Notes: generated by a model from the sequence alone, not told the origin. 64,000 nt of DNA from an uncultured Pseudomonadales bacterium (GCA_958296025.1 OY282430.1:1922001-1986000); one strand, 5' to 3'; shown: positions 38,401 through 46,783, numbered from the stretch's first letter. Numbers and translations are program-made.

Positions 38401-38854
38401 CCTCATCCGCCACTTCCGCAAAACGCCGGATCTCGGTTTGGTCGGGCCGGTGACCAACAACATCGGCAACGAGGCGAAGATCGACATCCACTACGAGGAC
38501 ATGGCGCAAATGCAGAAAGCCGCCTGGCGATACACCTCAGGCCATGCCGGGGAGAGTCTGAGGGTGGCCGCTGTCGCCTTCTTCTGCGCAGCCATGCCGC
38601 GCACCGTTTACGAGACGGTGGGCGGTTTGGACGAGCGCTTCGGCTTAGGCTTCTTCGAGGACGACGATTACTGCAACCGGGTCCGCGAGGCGGGGTTCAG
38701 CACGGCCGTGGCCGAGGATGTCTTCGTGCATCACCACCTTTCGGCCTCCTTCGATCAGCTGGACCAAGAGCGCCGCCAAGCGCTCTTTGAACGCAACAAG
38801 GCCCTCTACGAGGAAAAGTGGGGGCCTTGGACGGCGCACCAGTATCGGGATTAA
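35447..38854 (+). CDS. Sulfotransferase / coiled-coil / GT4 / GT2 fusion protein
   Basis: 1135-aa multidomain cytoplasmic protein. Residues 10-270 resemble a sulfotransferase, with the PAPS-binding loop IGMHRSGTSLMARAL (17-30) and FKDPRTSWLWPFW then VIRHPRAVAQSL (3'-phosphate site). Residues 300-450 are a Gln/Glu/Arg-rich coiled coil made of near-identical repeats. Residues 515-870 are a GT-B glycosyltransferase (RPLADRFDMLVFPVIDWHF start, KVYEYLAAGKPVVAT end), similar in layout to the preceding gene. Residues 885-1135 are a GT2 domain (VSVIVLTYDN, LLLVDNASTDGTREF, ILNNDTYVTPGW, FFEDDDYCNRVREAGF). It probably builds and sulfates or further extends a surface glycan exported by the ABC system next door. 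PAPS rather than APS would be needed as sulfate donor. Confidence 0.85.
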   Translation: MPKPSAAAAHRVIAVIGMHRSGTSLMARALQALGVALGDNLAAQPAPDNAKGHWEDRDVLAINREVLAALALQWELIGAADAAHLQAPSLEPLVERARALVRANTAGRSSWAFKDPRTSWLWPFWRRVLIDGGHFQPSFVWVIRHPRAVAQSLAHRDGFPSLKSHLLWLNHNLSPFEDVSAKSHVVVDYDRMLSRPQHELERIAAALRLGPVQGETVDAFIQEFLDAKLRHFTALGKAAPGIGAEQLAERAYKALLGVAGDGGTLRDAKFLAELRTIEREAVRFAGLAPRLDAASLVQNSATRLQSEIAARLREEVGGTLQEQVAATLRDQHEDTGRRLEAAGAHLQRQQEESQANLRRQQQEGQANLQEQVAATLRDQHEDIGRRLEAAGAHLQRQQEESQANLQEQVAATLREQHENTGRRLDEVQARIQQTEADLTTLTELLNQERYTVFKPLLRRAYRLGVALTLRLPGPVQRQLRRLKQRVLPRSAPLTLTVSRPAESVGAESAAGPPLGRPLADRFDMLVFPVIDWHFRFQRPQHLAKQLAQRGHRVFYLSTTFGIGTAPGFRVLDSPQANVFLIQLCFPGPQPLIYKDQLHGGPLDKLLAAMADLLARGALANLVAIVDLPFWRPLAQALPGCLVVYDCMDHHAGFSTNSRQMLKEEERLLTAADLVVTSSASLSETVRRGADNVLIRNASEIAHFSKAPERLAYPSERPVAGYLGAIADWFDIDLVAAAARRFEAWDFVLVGSMDHCDVSAVNQLDNVKLIGEVPYASAAGWVHSFDVALIPFQLNELTAHTNPVKVYEYLAAGKPVVATALPEVKLMNGMAHVAENAERFLELLPVAMAESGDATLAEKRRKWAAGHDWAARAEQLQQAIQGAFPKVSVIVLTYDNLAFTQACLHSLEANTQYPNWELLLVDNASTDGTREFLADYAARHPHARLIQNDANLGFAAGNNQGLKAAGGDYLIILNNDTYVTPGWMLDLIRHFRKTPDLGLVGPVTNNIGNEAKIDIHYEDMAQMQKAAWRYTSGHAGESLRVAAVAFFCAAMPRTVYETVGGLDERFGLGFFEDDDYCNRVREAGFSTAVAEDVFVHHHLSASFDQLDQERRQALFERNKALYEEKWGPWTAHQYRD
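36404..36720 (+). repeat. In-frame coiled-coil coding repeats, three units
   Basis: Three near-identical units start at CTGCAGGAGCAGGTC at 36404, 36548 and 36659, giving periods of 144 and 111 bp (48 and 37 codons). The first unit has an extra 33 bp encoding an additional QQ-rich heptad stretch. Nucleotide identity is much higher than needed to keep the protein pattern, so the array is recent. Confidence 0.85.
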
Positions 38855-38971
38855 GCCATCTCTTGCGGGATTGCCGCCACGGCGATGGTTCGATTGCAGC
38901 GACGGTGCTCATGTTTTGCGCAAGGGGCCTTGCGTTCCCCGACTGAAGGCGCATCAACATGAAGCGTCCTG

Positions 38972-39724
38972 TTAGCGACTCTCGCGCTGATAGACATCCA
39001 CCACCGCCTCAACCGACCCAATGGCCTTGATTCTCCCGCCTTCCAACAGCACGCCTTTGGTGCAGATGCGCTTGAGCAGCGTTAGGTTGTGGGAGGCCAG
39101 CACCAAAATGCCGGTTCGGTCGACAAATTCCTCCAATCGCTGCCGTACCTTCTTGACGAAGGCGGCGTCGCCGACGCTGAACCATTCGTCCATCAGCAGA
39201 ATGTCTGGATTGCCGCAGGTGCAGACGGCGAAGGCCAAGCGCAGCCTCATGCCGGCGGAGTAGGTGTGGACCGGCATGGCCAAGTAGTCGCCGAGCTCCG
39301 TAAAGGCCTCGATTTCCCCCGTGCGTTCCTGGATTTGGTCAGGGGTCAGTCCAAGCAGGAGGCCCTTCATCAGGATGTTCTCATAGCCGGTGGCTTCCAG
39401 ATCGATGCCGAGGGAGACATTGAGCAGCGAAGCCGTCTGGCCCTGCCGCCAGACTTGTCCCCGCGTCGGCTCGTAAGCGCCGGCCAGCACCCGCAGCAAA
39501 GTGGTCTTGCCGGCGCCGTTGCGTCCGATCAGGGCGACCCGGTCGTCCCGCGCAAAGACCAGGGTCACCTCGTCCAAGGCCCGGACGCACAGCCGGTCGT
39601 CCGCGTCCCGCCCGATGTTCCCGCCGCCACCCCTATGCAGCAGCCGGTTTTTCAGGGAACGGGCGCCGAGGCTGTAAACGGGGAAATCAACGGTGACGCC
39701 CTGCACCCGCAACTCAACGGACAT
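38972..39724 (-). CDS. Polysaccharide ABC exporter ATP-binding protein (Wzt/KpsT-like)
   Basis: 250-aa ATPase with Walker A IGRNGAGKTTLLRVLAG, signature TYSAGMRLRLAF and Walker B ILLMDEWFSVGD, the pattern of polysaccharide and teichoic acid exporters. It lacks the C-terminal carbohydrate-binding domain of Wzt proteins that recognise capped O-antigen, so it is closer to KpsT/TagH. The ATG at 39724 follows an AGGGGGGCT ribosome site; a longer in-frame start at 39787 is less likely. Partner permease is just upstream. Confidence 0.88.
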   Translation of the reverse strand: MSVELRVQGVTVDFPVYSLGARSLKNRLLHRGGGGNIGRDADDRLCVRALDEVTLVFARDDRVALIGRNGAGKTTLLRVLAGAYEPTRGQVWRQGQTASLLNVSLGIDLEATGYENILMKGLLLGLTPDQIQERTGEIEAFTELGDYLAMPVHTYSAGMRLRLAFAVCTCGNPDILLMDEWFSVGDAAFVKKVRQRLEEFVDRTGILVLASHNLTLLKRICTKGVLLEGGRIKAIGSVEAVVDVYQRESR

Positions 39725-39796
39725 AGCCCCCCCTAGCCGGGGTGCTGTCCCGGTGTTCGTCACGGGGCGCGAACGGACGGCATCCAAGCACGGCGC

Positions 39797-40657
39797 TCAC
39801 ACCCAATAGGCGATGTAGCGACGATAGCGGCGGTACATGAGGAAGGTCGCCAGCCACCCCGCCAAGGTCATGCCGACAACGGCCAGCCAGGAGGTCAGCG
39901 CCGGGGACTGACCGAGCAGCGGCGCCCGCACAACTTCCAGGCAGTGGAAAAAGGGGTTTAGCTCCAGCAGCACCGCCCGTTGCGGCAGGAACTCCGGCAT
40001 CCACATCACCGGCGTCACGAAGAAGCCGATCCGCATGAGGCTCTCCACGATGGGCGGCACGTCGCGAAAGCGCGCTGACAGCAGGCCGAGCAGCAGCCCC
40101 ACCCAAACCCCGTTCAGGGCTAGAAGGGCCAAGCCGGGCAACGCCAGCAGCCCCGTCCAGCCCGGCCAAATTTGCAGGGCCAGAGCGATGATGACGAAGA
40201 TCAGGATGTTGTGGGCGAAGATGATGAGACTGCGCCACACCAAGCGGTAAACATGCACCGAGAGGGGCATCGCCATCTGCGTGATGATGCTCTGCGCGTT
40301 GATGAACACCCGACAAGCCTCGATGGTCAGGTTGGAAATCAAGGTCCATACCACGAAGCCGAGGGCCAGAAAGGGCAGATAGCGCACCAGATCCACTTTA
40401 AACAGGGTGCCGTACAGCAAGCCCAGCAAGCCCACCAACAGGCCCATGCTGAGGGTCAGCCAAAGCGGCCCCAGCTTGGAGCGCCGGTAGCGGGAACGAA
40501 TGTCCTGCCAAGCCAGCAGCCCCCATAGGGGCATGGCCCTTGCACCCTGCACAACATCCCAGACAGCCCGCTCCGTTTGCGAGGCCGCCGGTGCGGAAAC
40601 TTGCCGTCCGCCAATTTTCACCTTGGGCCGGAACGGCTGGGCAAGGTTCGGCTCCAC
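39797..40657 (-). CDS. Polysaccharide ABC exporter permease (Wzm/KpsM-like)
   Basis: 286-aa membrane protein of the ABC-2 type with a cytoplasmic N-terminal amphipathic segment and about six transmembrane helices; the sequence WGLLAWQDIRSRYRRSKLGP and LWLTLSMG before the first helix is typical of this exporter family. I use the GTG at 40657, which lies 4 bp after the cysB stop; a longer in-frame start at 40783 would run inside cysB. The distance to cysB suggests read-through. Confidence 0.85.
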   Translation of the reverse strand: MEPNLAQPFRPKVKIGGRQVSAPAASQTERAVWDVVQGARAMPLWGLLAWQDIRSRYRRSKLGPLWLTLSMGLLVGLLGLLYGTLFKVDLVRYLPFLALGFVVWTLISNLTIEACRVFINAQSIITQMAMPLSVHVYRLVWRSLIIFAHNILIFVIIALALQIWPGWTGLLALPGLALLALNGVWVGLLLGLLSARFRDVPPIVESLMRIGFFVTPVMWMPEFLPQRAVLLELNPFFHCLEVVRAPLLGQSPALTSWLAVVGMTLAGWLATFLMYRRYRRYIAYWV

Positions 40658-40661
40658 CGTC

Positions 40662-41645
40662 TCAGCGCACCGGCAACGGCACGTCGGCAAACAGCTTCCC
40701 ACGCGCCGCCGCCGAAGGGGAGGCGATGGCCTGGTCCACGGTTCGGCGGTCCAGGTGGGGGGCGAACCACTCGATGAACGCATACATGAAGCGGCGCAGG
40801 AAGGTGCCCCGGCGAAAGCCGATATGGGTGGTCGAAGGGGCGAAAAGGTGGGAGGCGTCTATGGTGCGCAAGCTGGGATCGACCGCCGGGTCGAAGGCCA
40901 TGGCGGCGATGATGCCAACGCCAAAGCCCATGCGCACATAGGTTTTGATGACATCGGTGTCGGTGGCGGTGAAGGTCACGTTCGGCTGCAGGCCGGCAGC
41001 CTTGAACGCTTGGTCAAGCACCGAGCGGCCGGTGAAGCCGAACACATAGGTGACGATGGGCTCCGCCGCCACGTCGGCCAAGGTCAGCTGACGGCTGGCC
41101 GCCAAGGTTTCCAAGGGATGCCCTTGCGGGACGACCACATCCCGATACCAACGGTAGCAGGGCAGCATGATGAGGTCCTTGAAAAGATCCAACCCCTCCG
41201 TGGCGATGACGAAGTCCGCCTCGCCGTCCGCCGCCAATTCCGCCAATTGGGCTGGGGACCCTTGGTGCATCCTGAGCGCCACATCCGGATAGGCGGCGCG
41301 GAACTTGCGCACCACCGGCGGCAGCGCGTAGCGGGCTTGGGTGTGGGTGGTGGCGATGGACAGCAAGCCGGTCCTCTCGTCGCGGTGATCATCGGCTACC
41401 CGCTTGACGTTGCCGACTTGCCGCCGGATGTCTTCGGCGATGCCGACGATGATCTCCCCTACGGGAGTGATCTGAGTCAACCGCTTGCCCCGCCGGGCGA
41501 AGATCTCGACGCCCAGCTCGTCCTCAAGCAGGCGGATCTGCTTGCTGATGCCGGGCTGGGAGGTGTACAGCTTTTGCGCCGTCGCCGAAACGTTCAAGTC
41601 TTGGCGAACCAACTCCACGACATATTGCAGTTGCTGCAGCTTCAC
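40662..41645 (-). CDS. cysB: LysR-type regulator CysB
   Basis: 327-aa LysR regulator of the CysB/Cbl branch: MKLQQLQYVVELVRQDLNVSATAQKLYTSQPGIS is the characteristic winged helix, followed by the inducer-binding domain (N-acetylserine in known CysB) with VGIIAAMAFDP. Start is GTG at 41645, matching the family; upstream in-frame ATG at 41687 adds unrelated residues. Known CysB activates sulfate assimilation, so cysH (30984) and cysG (10285) are likely targets. A perfect palindrome lies in its promoter region (41713-41730). Confidence 0.93.
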   Translation of the reverse strand: MKLQQLQYVVELVRQDLNVSATAQKLYTSQPGISKQIRLLEDELGVEIFARRGKRLTQITPVGEIIVGIAEDIRRQVGNVKRVADDHRDERTGLLSIATTHTQARYALPPVVRKFRAAYPDVALRMHQGSPAQLAELAADGEADFVIATEGLDLFKDLIMLPCYRWYRDVVVPQGHPLETLAASRQLTLADVAAEPIVTYVFGFTGRSVLDQAFKAAGLQPNVTFTATDTDVIKTYVRMGFGVGIIAAMAFDPAVDPSLRTIDASHLFAPSTTHIGFRRGTFLRRFMYAFIEWFAPHLDRRTVDQAIASPSAAARGKLFADVPLPVR

Positions 41646-41712
41646 GGTGGGCACCCACTGTTGCGAAGGCGGCCATTGTAGCGGCAACTAACAGAAAATG
41701 ATATAAGGTGCT

Positions 41713-41730
41713 TTTCAGTTATAACTGAAA
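41713..41730. promoter_or_regulatory. Perfect 18-bp palindrome upstream of cysB
   Basis: TTTCAGTTATAACTGAAA, a perfect palindrome 68 bp before the cysB start, in an otherwise A/T-rich gap between cysB and the nucleotidase 3' end. The inner GTTATAAC resembles the ATAAC/TTAT elements reported in CysB sites, and CysB is known to repress itself in enterics. Autoregulation here is inference. Confidence 0.5.
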
Positions 41731-41770
41731 CGCCTCGATTTCCAGCAATGTAGGTTCGACCGTCCCCCAG

Positions 41771-42673
41771 TCACGCTTGATTGATCACACCCGCCGGCAC
41801 ATGCCCCACGGAGGTGTGGGCGGCGGCGGCTTGGCAGTGCTGGGTTTGATCGTCAAAGAACACGTCGGCGGCGAAAGCCCTCAGAACCTCCGCCTTTTCC
41901 ATGCCGTCGAGAAAGAACGATTCATCAAGCCGGATGTTCCAAGCCCGCAGGGTGCGGATGACCCGTTCGTGGGCCGGTGCGCCCCGTGCGGTGATCAAGG
42001 CGGTGCGAATGGGGCAATCCTCGTCAAACTCCTGCTGCAGATCCTGCAGCGTTCCCAAGAACGACTTGAACGGCCCCCCTGGCAAGGGCCTGGCGGCTTT
42101 TGCCGCCTCCGAAGCGCTGAAGGCATCCAAACCCTCGGCCTGAAAGACCCGCTCCGCCTCGTCGGAAAACAACACCGCATCGCCATCAAAGGCGAAGCGC
42201 AGCTGATCCGTCTGTGGGCGCTGCGATTGCCCGCTGGCTTGGCGGCTCGGCAGCAGGTTGGCCGCCGCCACACCCTGCTCTAGGGCGCGGCGGACATCGG
42301 CCCCGTCGGCGCTCAGGAACAGGTCGCAGCCAAAGGCCTTGACGTAGCGGTAGGGGCTTTCACCGCCGCAGAAGGCGGCCTTGGCCACCTCGAGGCCGTG
42401 ATGTTGGATGGAGTTGAAGATACGCAGCCCGGTATCCGCCGAATTGCGTGACAGCAAGATGATGTCAACCCTCTGTTTTTTGCTTAGTTTATTGAGATCC
42501 AACAGTTTTTTAACGAGCAGAAAGCCCTCCCCCGGCTCCAGAGGCTGATCTTCCTTGTCGATCTGATAGCGGCGGTACGCCTCCAGGCCTTGCTTCTCAT
42601 AGACGGCGTTGCTCTCCCGCAAATCGAACAGGGCCCTGGAGGAAATGGCGACGGTTAGCGGCTTCGGGTTCAT
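41771..42673 (-). CDS. Cytosolic 5'-nucleotidase family protein
   Basis: 300-aa protein of the bacterial 5'-nucleotidase family (PF06189 type). It begins LTVAISSRALFDLRESNAVY, with the aspartate-containing start of a HAD-like fold, then VDIILLSRNSADTGLRIFNS, FDGDAVLFSDEAERVF and ADVFFDDQTQHCQAA, matching HAD motifs. These enzymes hydrolyse nucleoside monophosphates. It overlaps the small YdcH-like gene by ATGA, so the two are co-translated. Confidence 0.85.
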   Translation of the reverse strand: MNPKPLTVAISSRALFDLRESNAVYEKQGLEAYRRYQIDKEDQPLEPGEGFLLVKKLLDLNKLSKKQRVDIILLSRNSADTGLRIFNSIQHHGLEVAKAAFCGGESPYRYVKAFGCDLFLSADGADVRRALEQGVAAANLLPSRQASGQSQRPQTDQLRFAFDGDAVLFSDEAERVFQAEGLDAFSASEAAKAARPLPGGPFKSFLGTLQDLQQEFDEDCPIRTALITARGAPAHERVIRTLRAWNIRLDESFFLDGMEKAEVLRAFAADVFFDDQTQHCQAAAAHTSVGHVPAGVINQA

Positions 42674-42867
42674 GCGTCCAGATCCGGGATGAGCTTGCTC
42701 TCCAGCTTGTCGATCATGTCCTTCAGCTTGAGTTTGCGCTTCTTCAGCCTTTGCACACGCATGGCGTCATGGTGGCCGGTCTTGTACAGATGGTGGATGA
42801 CCTCGTCGAGGTCACGATGCTCCACCCGCAACTCCTCCAGCCATTGGTTCAGTTCCTTGCTGTTCAT
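42670..42867 (-). CDS. YdcH family (DUF465) small protein
   Basis: 65-aa helical protein with the family pattern ELRVEHRDLDEVIHHL and RVQRLKKRKLKLKDMIDKLE, a heptad-rich helical hairpin. Function is not established. The ATG at 42867 is internal to a longer open frame whose upstream part has no family match. It overlaps the 5'-nucleotidase start by four bases. Confidence 0.85.
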   Translation of the reverse strand: MNSKELNQWLEELRVEHRDLDEVIHHLYKTGHHDAMRVQRLKKRKLKLKDMIDKLESKLIPDLDA

Positions 42868-42972
42868 CACCCGTCGCTGTCTTGGCTGCGCTGGTCCCCT
42901 CGGGGGCGACCGAGAGGTTCCGCCACCATGATACTCTACCGAACTCCGTGCAGACGCCGCTTGTCGCCGCCC

Positions 42973-43461
42973 ATGATCGCCATCCTGCTCGGCATCGTCG
43001 CTCTGGCCGCCTTTGTGGTGCTGATTCGGCTGCTGTGGTTGTCTTGGCGCCCCAAGCCGGCCACCGCCATCGTCACCTTGGCCACCCTGGCCTTGGTGGT
43101 CGCCTTGGCGTTTCTGGCGGCCACCGGGCGGTTGCATTGGCTGGCGGCGGCCGGAGCGGCCATTCTGCCTTTCCTGCGCCGAAGCCTTGGCCTGTTGTTC
43201 CGGTTTTTCCCGTTCCTTGGCAGGCTGCTCAGCATCTTCCGTCAGCAGCGCCGTACGGGGGGGACTTCCGGCGGCGCCCGGCGCGGCGCGGCCATGAGCC
43301 GGGAGGAAGCCTTGAAGGTGCTGGGGTTGGGGGCCGACGCTAGCCGCCAGGAAGTCATAGACGCCCATCGACGGCTGATGGCGAAGAACCATCCGGACAA
43401 GGGCGGCTCCACCTACATCGCCCAGCAACTCAACGAAGCCAAGCAAACCTTGGTGGGGTGA
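42973..43461 (+). CDS. Membrane-anchored J-domain protein
   Basis: 162-aa protein with two or three N-terminal transmembrane helices (LLGIVALAAFVVLIRLLW and following), a basic linker, and a C-terminal J domain: MSREEALKVLGLGADASRQ then AHRRLMAKNHPDKGGS. The HPD triad needed to stimulate DnaK is intact. It resembles Tim14/DjlA-type proteins that recruit DnaK to the membrane. It is divergent from the YdcH-like gene. Confidence 0.85.
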   Translation: MIAILLGIVALAAFVVLIRLLWLSWRPKPATAIVTLATLALVVALAFLAATGRLHWLAAAGAAILPFLRRSLGLLFRFFPFLGRLLSIFRQQRRTGGTSGGARRGAAMSREEALKVLGLGADASRQEVIDAHRRLMAKNHPDKGGSTYIAQQLNEAKQTLVG

Positions 43462-43592
43462 GGCTAGGCTGCGGCGAAGACAGGTGTCGCTGCCTGCTTT
43501 GGCAATGCGCAACAGGTGGTTGCTTGGCGACGACGGGTGAACAGCCGACGGAGGGGCCGGGCATTGGCCCCGTACTGTGCTGGGGCGTTGGA

Positions 43593-43985
43593 TCAACGCA
43601 TCAGATTCCGGGCTTCGTTTTCCAAGCTCTGCAGACGGCGCACCCAGTTGTCGAGCAGCTTGAACTCCGCATCATCAAGGCCAAAGCTTCTGCTGACCTC
43701 GCTCAGCAGGCACTCCTCCTCGATCTCGAACGCGCCGTCGGCGTAGCTGAGGCGGATCAGGTTCAGCAAGGCGATAATGCGGGATGCGCGGGTGTCGAAG
43801 ATGGCGCCGATGCCTTCCAATTCCAAGTATTGCGACTCAACGGCGGGGTTCAGTTCCATTTCGCGCTTGAATTCGTCCAGCATGCCCTCTTCGTTGGGGT
43901 CCAGCAGGCCGTCGGACACGACGACGTTATGCGCCAGCCCCAGCAGGGCTTCGCGTTGCTTGCCGGAAAGCGCCGACAGCCACAT
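43593..43985 (-). CDS. TerB-like (tellurite resistance fold) protein
   Basis: 130-aa helical protein with the TerB-type acidic core: LAHNVVVSDGLLDPNEEGML and LIRLSYADGAFEIEEECLL, two repeats of a D-G-x-x-x-x-E pattern that binds metal in TerB. Cellular role is unknown. It follows a 43-aa membrane protein on the same strand. Confidence 0.75.
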   Translation of the reverse strand: MWLSALSGKQREALLGLAHNVVVSDGLLDPNEEGMLDEFKREMELNPAVESQYLELEGIGAIFDTRASRIIALLNLIRLSYADGAFEIEEECLLSEVSRSFGLDDAEFKLLDNWVRRLQSLENEARNLMR

Positions 43986-43995
43986 GGCGCAGCGC

Positions 43996-44127
43996 TCAGG
44001 CGCTGAAGATGATGCGCAGGTTGTCGGCCAGGCTGGCCAGCATGATCAGCATGCACAGCCAACCCCAGCCGATGACGGCCTTCATAAACCAGCCTTGGTC
44101 TTTGAAGTCCTCCAGCAGATAGCGCAT
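43996..44127 (-). CDS. Small single-pass membrane protein
   Basis: 43-aa protein with one hydrophobic helix (AVIGWGWLCMLIMLASLADN) and a charged N-terminus (RYLLEDFKDQGW). The ATG at 44127 has GGGACGGGAA directly upstream; the longer in-frame start at 44259 lacks support. Its operon partner is the TerB-like gene 10 bp downstream. I do not recognise the family. Confidence 0.6.
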   Translation of the reverse strand: MRYLLEDFKDQGWFMKAVIGWGWLCMLIMLASLADNLRIIFSA

Positions 44128-44350
44128 TTCCCGTCCCTTCCTACACCGGCACCAACCGGGCCTGACACTAAGGTGCGGGCATTCTAGTCGAACCCGCTGC
44201 ACGATCACACCACCAACTCGCCCTGGGTGCGGCCGCAGCCGGAGGAAGCGGAGCGTCACAGGTGGAGCCTATCCCTGCATCGACCTCGGCAACGCTTCTT
44301 TCCGCCAACTTCCACCCATGCACAGGCGGCGGGATAGGTAGAATGCCGGG

Positions 44351-46780
44351 ATGCCCCTGCATTTCACCCAACTCCCGCCTAGCCTAATCGACGTGGCCGG
44401 CAGCGGTCAGATTCTTACCGCCAACGAGCGCTTGGCGCGGGAATTTGCCGCTGCCTACGATGCACGGCAAGTCGAGCTCGGTCGCGGCGCTTGGCCGCAG
44501 CCCAAGGTGGCGAGCATCGACCGCTATTGGCGCCAACAATTCGCTGCGCAAACCTCCGCCACCGCCCTGGAGTTGCTGTCTGGGGAGGCGGAACTACTGT
44601 TGTGGCGAGAACTGGCGGACTTCCAGCATGCGCATTTGGCGGAACTGGCCGTCGAGGCTTGGCGGCTTGCCCAAAGCTGGCGCATCGACCTCGATGCGGA
44701 CCTGCAGCCGCCCACCGCCGGCGCATTGTTTTTTCAGCGCTGGGCGCGGCGTTTTCGCACCCGCTTGCAGCACGACGGTCTGACCACCCATGCGCAGTTG
44801 CCTGACCACATCGGCACTGAAGGCGCCGCTTTGCACCTGCTGGGTTTCGACCAACTGAACCTCCAGCAGACCGCATTCTTCGCCCGCTGCGAAGCGGCCG
44901 GCATAGGTGTTCGTCACCACCAGTCAACAACCACCCCAGCGCGGACAGCACGGCGCGTGCAGTTCGCTCAGCGGGCCGATGAAATCAGCGCCGCCGCCCA
45001 ATGGGCGCGGCAAATCCTTGAAGGGAACCCAGACGCCCGCATCGGCATCGTCTTCCCCTATTTGACGGAGGCTTACCATCCCATCCGCCACGCCTTGCAG
45101 GCGGAATTCGCCGATGCTCCGAAAGCCTACGACATCGCCGGCGGCGCAGCCTTGACCGACCAGCCCGTATGGCGCACGGCGGAACGCCTGTTGGGCCACT
45201 TGGCAGCGCCCACTTCGGAAGGTCGGGAGGTTTTGCTCAAGGCACCTTTCCTCAACCTCAGCGCCAATCGACTGGCTGCATGGGAGGCGGAAGCTGCGCC
45301 CCCCAACCCACAATCCCTCGCCCAGTGGGTGCGCGGCTTTGCTGCAACGCTGCAACGGGGCGGCTGGGGCAGGAACGCCGGCAGCATTCAGCGGCAGGCG
45401 CTGCAAACCATCACGCAACGCCTCGACCAATACGCCGAGTTGGCGCAACTGCCGGCCATCGACCATCAGCAAGCCCTGCAAACCCTGCGCGAACTGCTCG
45501 CGCAGGGCCCGTTCGCCGCCGAACGACCTTCCGCCCCCATTCTGGCGCTGGGCTACTTGGAAACCACCGGGCTGCACTTCAGCCATCTCTGGGTGGCGGG
45601 CATGACGGACACCGGCTGGCCGATGAGCCGCTCAACCAATCCCCTGCTGCCTCTCCCCTTGCTGCGGCGGCGGGGCGTTCCACGCATCGACCCGGCGGCG
45701 GAGGCCGACTTCGCCCGACGGCGGCTCGACCAATGGCGCCATTCCTGCCGGCACTTGGTCGCCAGCTGGGCCAGCGAAGACGGCGGCGAGCAGCACCAAT
45801 GCAGCGCCCTGATCGAACCGTTCCAAGAGGTGCGGGCGGCGGACGTCATTCCCCAACATCGTCGCCTTTGGCATCCTTGGCTGACGGAACTCCCAAGGGT
45901 CGAATTGCAGCCCGCCCCTCCAGACCAAGCCACTCGGCGCGATGAGGAGAAACTCAGCGGCGGCGCCACCCTGCTGCGCGACCAAGCGCTGTGCCCTTTC
46001 AAGGCTTGGGCGACGCATCGCCTGCAACTCAGGCCGCCGCCGAGCGCCGACGGTCTGCCAGACGCCTCGGTTCGCGGCCTGCTGGTCCACCGCGCCTTAT
46101 TCGCGCTCTATGACGGCAACGCGGCACCGTTCCCCGCAACGGATCTGAGCACGGCGGCGGCGGCGGCCATTGACGAACACATCGCCGATACGCCCGAAAT
46201 CTATCGGCAAAACGAGCATGAGCGCTTGGTGGCGCTGCTGGAGCGCTGGCTGGAGTATGAGGCGGGGCGGTCCGATTTCGTGGTGGTGGGGTTGGAGCAA
46301 GAGGTGACGCTGACCCTCGCCGGCGCACAATTCAACCTGCGGGTGGACCGCATCGACCGGGACGAGGCCACGAACCGCCTCATCATCATTGACTACAAGA
46401 CCGGCGAGGTCCTTCCCAAACGCCTTCTCGACGACCGCCTGACCGAACCCCAGCTACCCATGTACGCCCTAACCGACGAATCGACCGGCGCGGTGCTGTT
46501 CGCCAAGGTCAGCGCCGAGGAAGCGAAGTTGGACGGCTTTGCGAAGCAGGAATTGGGAGTCGGCCGGCCCGTCGAAAAGCTGGTTGAGTTCGCAGAGCAG
46601 GAACGGCCTTGGGAAGGGCTTACAGGCCAATGGCGAAACCAGTTGGAGCAGTTGCTTCAAGAACACCGCGGCGGACGGGCCGAGGTTGACCCCTACCCCA
46701 ATCCGCAAAGCGCCTGTCGCTACTGTCATCTGCCGGCCCTGTGCCGCATCAACGCCTTGCAACGGTCAACGCCGGCCTAA
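44351..46780 (+). CDS. AddB-like DNA repair protein with PD-(D/E)XK nuclease domain
   Basis: 809-aa protein with an inactivated-helicase-like body and a C-terminal RecB-family nuclease domain: NRLIIIDYKTGEVLPKR provides the D...DYK catalytic core, preceded by the family glutamate region, and the C-terminus ends with a cysteine cluster CRYCHLPALC that may hold a Fe-S cluster. This architecture resembles the proteobacterial 'probable DNA repair protein' family (TIGR03623 type) related to AddB. It is followed 3 bp later by the UvrD-like helicase-nuclease, so the two probably act as an AddAB-like end-processing complex. Confidence 0.8.
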   Translation: MPLHFTQLPPSLIDVAGSGQILTANERLAREFAAAYDARQVELGRGAWPQPKVASIDRYWRQQFAAQTSATALELLSGEAELLLWRELADFQHAHLAELAVEAWRLAQSWRIDLDADLQPPTAGALFFQRWARRFRTRLQHDGLTTHAQLPDHIGTEGAALHLLGFDQLNLQQTAFFARCEAAGIGVRHHQSTTTPARTARRVQFAQRADEISAAAQWARQILEGNPDARIGIVFPYLTEAYHPIRHALQAEFADAPKAYDIAGGAALTDQPVWRTAERLLGHLAAPTSEGREVLLKAPFLNLSANRLAAWEAEAAPPNPQSLAQWVRGFAATLQRGGWGRNAGSIQRQALQTITQRLDQYAELAQLPAIDHQQALQTLRELLAQGPFAAERPSAPILALGYLETTGLHFSHLWVAGMTDTGWPMSRSTNPLLPLPLLRRRGVPRIDPAAEADFARRRLDQWRHSCRHLVASWASEDGGEQHQCSALIEPFQEVRAADVIPQHRRLWHPWLTELPRVELQPAPPDQATRRDEEKLSGGATLLRDQALCPFKAWATHRLQLRPPPSADGLPDASVRGLLVHRALFALYDGNAAPFPATDLSTAAAAAIDEHIADTPEIYRQNEHERLVALLERWLEYEAGRSDFVVVGLEQEVTLTLAGAQFNLRVDRIDRDEATNRLIIIDYKTGEVLPKRLLDDRLTEPQLPMYALTDESTGAVLFAKVSAEEAKLDGFAKQELGVGRPVEKLVEFAEQERPWEGLTGQWRNQLEQLLQEHRGGRAEVDPYPNPQSACRYCHLPALCRINALQRSTPA

Positions 46781-46783
46781 GCC

